Shown piece by piece: positions 60,985 to 64,000 of a DNA stretch of 64,000 bases. This DNA is from DASQPE01 sp041488455 (GTDB lineage Bacteria > Gemmatimonadota > Gemmatimonadetes > Gemmatimonadales > GWC2-71-9). How positions within the stretch are numbered: position 1 is the first letter of the stretch; the number at the start of each line of letters is the position of its first letter. Under the pieces are notes generated by a model. The model was given only the letters and a program-made list of their open reading frames with translations. It ran no database searches and was not told the origin of the DNA. The stretch lies in NCBI GenBank assembly GCA_041488455.1, contig JBGPPG010000002.1:1-64000 (forward strand), given 5' to 3'. Made by a program: the position numbers and the translations under genes.

Positions 60985-62705
60985 GCGCCGGGAGTCATGG
61001 GGCGCACCATGCGCGCGAGCGTGTAGTCCATTCCCTCAAGCAAGTCGGTGGGGCAGAGCCCGGTTGCCCCGCGCAGCCCCTCCCCAAGACCGCGCGATCG
61101 AAGCGTCAGGACCCAGACGGCTGGGTCGGCGGCCGCTCGGATCCGGCGACCCTCGTTCGTCATCCAGTTCGTGTCCGGCGCCGCGCCGGTCAGACCCACG
61201 CCGTGGCGCCACTGGGCACCGTGCGAGAGTCCGACGACCTCGTGTCCGCCCCACAGCGGATAGACCAGGCTGTCACCCTCGTCGTGGATCGCGTGCGATC
61301 GGGGTGGGGCGTTCTCGAATGCCGGGCCCCCGAAGCTCGCAAGCCGCGCCATGCGGGCCAACCGGACCGTATCGGGAGCCCGCCAATCGGTGGTGTAGAA
61401 GGTCCAGCCCGGCAGCGCTTCGGCGAACAGGTAGATCGCGTCCCCGGGTGCCCGGCGCTCCCGATACGTCCGGGCTGCCTCCGGGATGCTCTCGAATGCC
61501 CGGTGCCGCGCGAGCCAGCTGTCGAGGAGGACGGGAGAGCCGAACAGGCACACCCCGGTCAGGCCGGCCACAGCCGGTCGCCGGGCGGGTGGGAAGGACC
61601 GGACAAGCCCCAGCCCGCCCGCGGCAGCCGCCAACATGAGGAAGGGAACCGAGAACAGCATCGTTCGCCCGGCAAGCGGGTACTTGCCCAGGAGCGACGC
61701 CGCGACCGCGACGGCGACCGGGGCATAGAGCAACGCAGCGCGCATGGCGCCCGCCCAACGCGCGAGCCGACTCATACCGAACGCGAGGAGGAAGAGAAAC
61801 GGTGCGCTTCCCAGATCCACAGCCAGCTGGAGAGTTCCGGGAGCGCCGGGCTCGGTTGCACCGCCGAAGAAGGTCTGCCAGACGACCTCGCGGGTGCCCT
61901 GCCATGCGCGCGCGAGCAGGCCGGGCCGCCAGAGCGTGAGGAGGCTGTCTTCCCAGAAGTGTCGGATGTAGGGATTCTCTTCCGCGGGGCGGTAAATCCA
62001 CAGGTACGCTGCGGCGAACGAGAACAGGGCTGCCGCGCCCGCCGCTGCCAGCACGGGGCGGGGTGGTCGCTGCGCTCCTGGTGCCGCCGCCAGAGCCAGC
62101 AGCACCCCAGCCAGAACGAAGATGGCGGGAGTCGACAGCCACACGGCCACGACGCCGGCCAGCGTCAGCCGCCGCGCCGCGCGCGGATCGCCCGGCGCCT
62201 CCAGCCAGTCGAGCGCCCACCACACGAGCGCCAACGCGACCACGGCGTCGAGCGAGTACGGCTTCACCTGGCGGCAGTACTGGAGCAGCAGCGGGGAGAC
62301 CGCGGCGATCCCGAGCGCGATTGCCGCGCCCGGCGGGCCGATCACCCTTCGCCCTACGAGCCATAGGAGCGGAAGCACGGTGATGCTGGCGAGAAACGGC
62401 AACAGCCTCAACGAGTACTCGTTCACGCCGCCGATCAGGGTGACGAGCTTCTCGGCCCAGAGGAAGAGCAGCGGCGCCGACTGGTCATAGCCCAGCGGGC
62501 GGGTGAGACCGATCCACGAGCTGCCGGCGATGTCGAGCGACAGCCGAGCCTCGTCGAGAAGGAGCGGAGGGCGTGAGAAGTACTGGACGCTGTACATGCC
62601 CACGGCCACGAGTCCCGCCAGCCCCGCCAACGCGCGCGGCCAGTCGAATCCCGGCGTCGGCCGATCGCCCACGTTCGCCCGCGCGTCCGCGGCGGCGGTC
62701 GCCAC
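60936..62705 (-). CDS. ArnT/GT39-like membrane glycosyltransferase
   Basis: A 589-residue GT-C protein with an N-terminal membrane helix, the DE motif in RPPLLLDEARLSLDIAGSSW, LRLLPFLASITVLPLLWLVGRRVIG, and repeated hydrophobic segments. A soluble C-terminal domain includes APGDAIYLFAEALPGWTFYTTDWR. The fold matches ArnT/PMT enzymes that move sugars from polyprenyl-phosphate to lipids or proteins. It overlaps the downstream GT39 gene by 49 nt and follows the GT2 gene by 3 nt. Confidence 0.8.
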   Translation of the reverse strand: MATAAADARANVGDRPTPGFDWPRALAGLAGLVAVGMYSVQYFSRPPLLLDEARLSLDIAGSSWIGLTRPLGYDQSAPLLFLWAEKLVTLIGGVNEYSLRLLPFLASITVLPLLWLVGRRVIGPPGAAIALGIAAVSPLLLQYCRQVKPYSLDAVVALALVWWALDWLEAPGDPRAARRLTLAGVVAVWLSTPAIFVLAGVLLALAAAPGAQRPPRPVLAAAGAAALFSFAAAYLWIYRPAEENPYIRHFWEDSLLTLWRPGLLARAWQGTREVVWQTFFGGATEPGAPGTLQLAVDLGSAPFLFLLAFGMSRLARWAGAMRAALLYAPVAVAVAASLLGKYPLAGRTMLFSVPFLMLAAAAGGLGLVRSFPPARRPAVAGLTGVCLFGSPVLLDSWLARHRAFESIPEAARTYRERRAPGDAIYLFAEALPGWTFYTTDWRAPDTVRLARMARLASFGGPAFENAPPRSHAIHDEGDSLVYPLWGGHEVVGLSHGAQWRHGVGLTGAAPDTNWMTNEGRRIRAAADPAVWVLTLRSRGLGEGLRGATGLCPTDLLEGMDYTLARMVRPMTPGACGSPRVVRSAAEADW

Positions 62706-62708
62706 GCC

Positions 62709-63479
62709 CTATCCGCGGGTCACCGCGCGCTCGACGCCCGCCTGGCCCAGCACAGCCGCCGCGTCGGCCGGTTGCCCCGGGGGCACGATCAGGTTGAACC
62801 GGAGGATGTGCCAGAGCGCCGCAACCCCGTCCCGCCAGCCGATCTTCTTCCCCTCAGCGTACGTCCGGCCGGAGTAGGAGATCGACACCTCCCAGATCCG
62901 CGCCCCGACCTGCGCCAGCCGCGCCGTGAGCTCGGGCTCGAACCCGAACCGGTCGCTGGTGAGCACCAGCGATTTCATGAGCGGCGCCCGCACCATCTTG
63001 TAGCACGTCTCCATGTCGGTCAGGTTCAGATCGGTGAACATGTTCGACAGGAGCGTCAGCACGCTGTTGCCGACCGAGTGCCAGAAGTAGAGCACGCGGT
63101 GGTCGCCGCCGAGAAACCGGGAGCCGAACACCGCATCCGCCTTCCCGTCGCGAATCGGCTGGAGGAGCCGGGGCAGCTCCGCCGGGTCGTACTCCAGGTC
63201 GGCGTCCTGCACCACGATCACGTCGCCCGTCGCCCGGGCGATCCCGGTCCGGATCGCGGCGCCCTTGCCGCGGTTCCGCGGGTGGTGGAGCACGACGTCC
63301 ACGACGCCCTCCTCGCGCAGCCCCTCCAGGAGCGCACCCGAGCCATCCGCCGACGCATCGTTGACCGTGATGAGCTCGAGGTTGAGCGGCACCGCGCGGA
63401 CCCGCCGCACCAGGTCAGCCACGGTGCGGGCCTCGTTATAAACCGGAATGATGACGGACACGCGCTGGGACGGAGTCAT
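62709..63479 (-). CDS. family-2 glycosyltransferase, polyprenyl-phosphate type
   Basis: A 256-residue GT2 protein with VSVIIPVYNEARTVADLVRRV, ELITVNDASADGSG, GKGAAIRTGIARATGDVIVVQDADLEYDP (the DxD motif) and the C-terminal YSGRTYAEGKKIGWRDG, which matches DPM1/dolichyl-phosphate mannosyltransferase-like enzymes. It has no long membrane anchor, so it probably charges a lipid carrier with the sugar used by the two GT-C proteins encoded downstream. Start ATG 63479. Confidence 0.9.
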   Translation of the reverse strand: MTPSQRVSVIIPVYNEARTVADLVRRVRAVPLNLELITVNDASADGSGALLEGLREEGVVDVVLHHPRNRGKGAAIRTGIARATGDVIVVQDADLEYDPAELPRLLQPIRDGKADAVFGSRFLGGDHRVLYFWHSVGNSVLTLLSNMFTDLNLTDMETCYKMVRAPLMKSLVLTSDRFGFEPELTARLAQVGARIWEVSISYSGRTYAEGKKIGWRDGVAALWHILRFNLIVPPGQPADAAAVLGQAGVERAVTRG

Positions 63480-63578
63480 GGCTCCTTGGCTGCGTTGGGG
63501 GCGACGCCGAGCATCAGGCCGTGAGCAAAGATCGTAAGCTCCTCGCCGGCGATCCAGACCCTCCCCGGGGCGGCAACT

Positions 63579-64000
63579 TCAGCTCTTCGGCTCGAGCCCC
63601 GCCGCCCGGCGACACGGTTCCGCATAGGCCGGCTCCACCGCCGCGCACAGCGTCCGGCGCTCTGCGGAAGACGCGAAGTTGGTCAGCACGCCCGCGGTCG
63701 TCCGGTAGCACGCTTCCTTCCAGCCGGCCGGTGACGCCGCGCAGAACCGCACCGCCCGCCCCCCGGACCAGTCCATCTGTACCAGCGCGCGAGCCGCACC
63801 GGCGGCGCAATCCTGGCCAAGCTCAGGCCGGCCCCGCCCGCATTGCTCGATGATCCACCCGTCATCGCGTTGGAGCAGCCCTGTGACCTGGAACCCGACG
63901 CTCTCATAGCAGAGCCCCACGCGGCCGCCGGGCGCCTGATCGCAGGTGCGCAACGCCGCTGCCGCCTCGAAGTTCCGGGACCGAAGGATGACGAATCCCT
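63579..64000 (-). CDS. C-terminal part of a cysteine-rich hypothetical protein
   Basis: The frame is open to the window edge, so only the last 140 or so residues are visible; the internal TTG at 63953 need not be a start. Cysteines recur regularly (CDQAPGG, LCYESVG, EQCGRG, QDCAAG, RFCAAS, EACYRTT, TLCAAV, EPCRRA), which suggests disulfide-linked repeats of an exported protein. No family was recognised. The C-terminus is EPKS. It is on the minus strand upstream of the GT2 gene, separated by 99 nt in which I see no clear element. Confidence 0.6.
   Translation of the reverse strand, partial: GFVILRSRNFEAAAALRTCDQAPGGRVGLCYESVGFQVTGLLQRDDGWIIEQCGRGRPELGQDCAAGAARALVQMDWSGGRAVRFCAASPAGWKEACYRTTAGVLTNFASSAERRTLCAAVEPAYAEPCRRAAGLEPKS

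Overview
The window is about 64 kb of very GC-rich, densely packed bacterial DNA. A diderm is indicated by a TamA/TamB-like outer-membrane pair, a Flp/Tad pilus secretin and many signal peptides and lipoproteins. The short primary-type sigma factor without region 1.1, the gene content and the codon bias suggest a soil-type, poorly cultivated lineage such as Gemmatimonadota. That assignment is inferred from style, because no rRNA gene is present. Neighbouring genes repeatedly overlap by 4 nt (ATGA, GTGA, and in two places CTGA), so translational coupling is the rule. I saw no tRNA, rRNA, CRISPR array, IS element or prophage.

Layout. 1-2864: housekeeping operon (end of a probable diadenylate cyclase gene, cdaR, tsaD, lgt). 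2865-3160: a sigma-54 promoter followed by a strongly structured RNA and its own terminator, with no ORF. 3159-10638 (minus): DinB-fold and ABM proteins, a cytochrome c-FTR1 iron permease, a CYTH protein, a HAD phosphatase, an NlpC/P60 hydrolase, a zinc ribbon and an orphan NtrC-type sigma-54 activator. 10762-18228 (minus): lipid kinase, TamB and TamA. 18278-25651: peptide-ABC binding protein and permease, DacB, SixA, a TrxB-like ferredoxin reductase, PduO and AroB. 25793-26803: the sigma factor with a clear promoter. 26973-33307: Lon-N protein, glycolate oxidase GlcDEF, HAD phosphatase and YgfZ. 33386-40958: a Met/His-rich mini-lipoprotein, MoxR, a cytidylate-kinase-like protein, MFS transporter, VWA protein, family-5 uracil-DNA glycosylase and M48 protease. 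41059-52990 (minus): a Flp/Tad pilus operon ending in a strong terminator. 53549-63479: a membrane glycan/lipid cluster (ICMT-like, GT-C proteins, PAP2, a split spermidine-synthase-like pair, GT2). The right edge cuts a cysteine-rich gene.

The signals most worth a second look lie outside the ordinary genes. (1) Two near-consensus sigma-54 promoters (GG-N10-GC) lie in the two longest gene-free stretches. One precedes the putative small RNA at about 3012-3158; the other is about 145 nt upstream of the Flp pilin. A sigma-54 activator is encoded in the same window. (2) Three related classes of 7-nt tandem repeats (TTAGCCG, GTGAACA and GTGAGAA types) sit between genes, usually as facing arms of a hairpin. 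They overlap the stop codons of five genes and abut a sixth; all three units contain a stop triplet. (3) Two genes appear to start with CTG inside a CTGA overlap. (4) Two genes share a -10-like box exactly 6 nt before ATG, as expected for leaderless transcripts.
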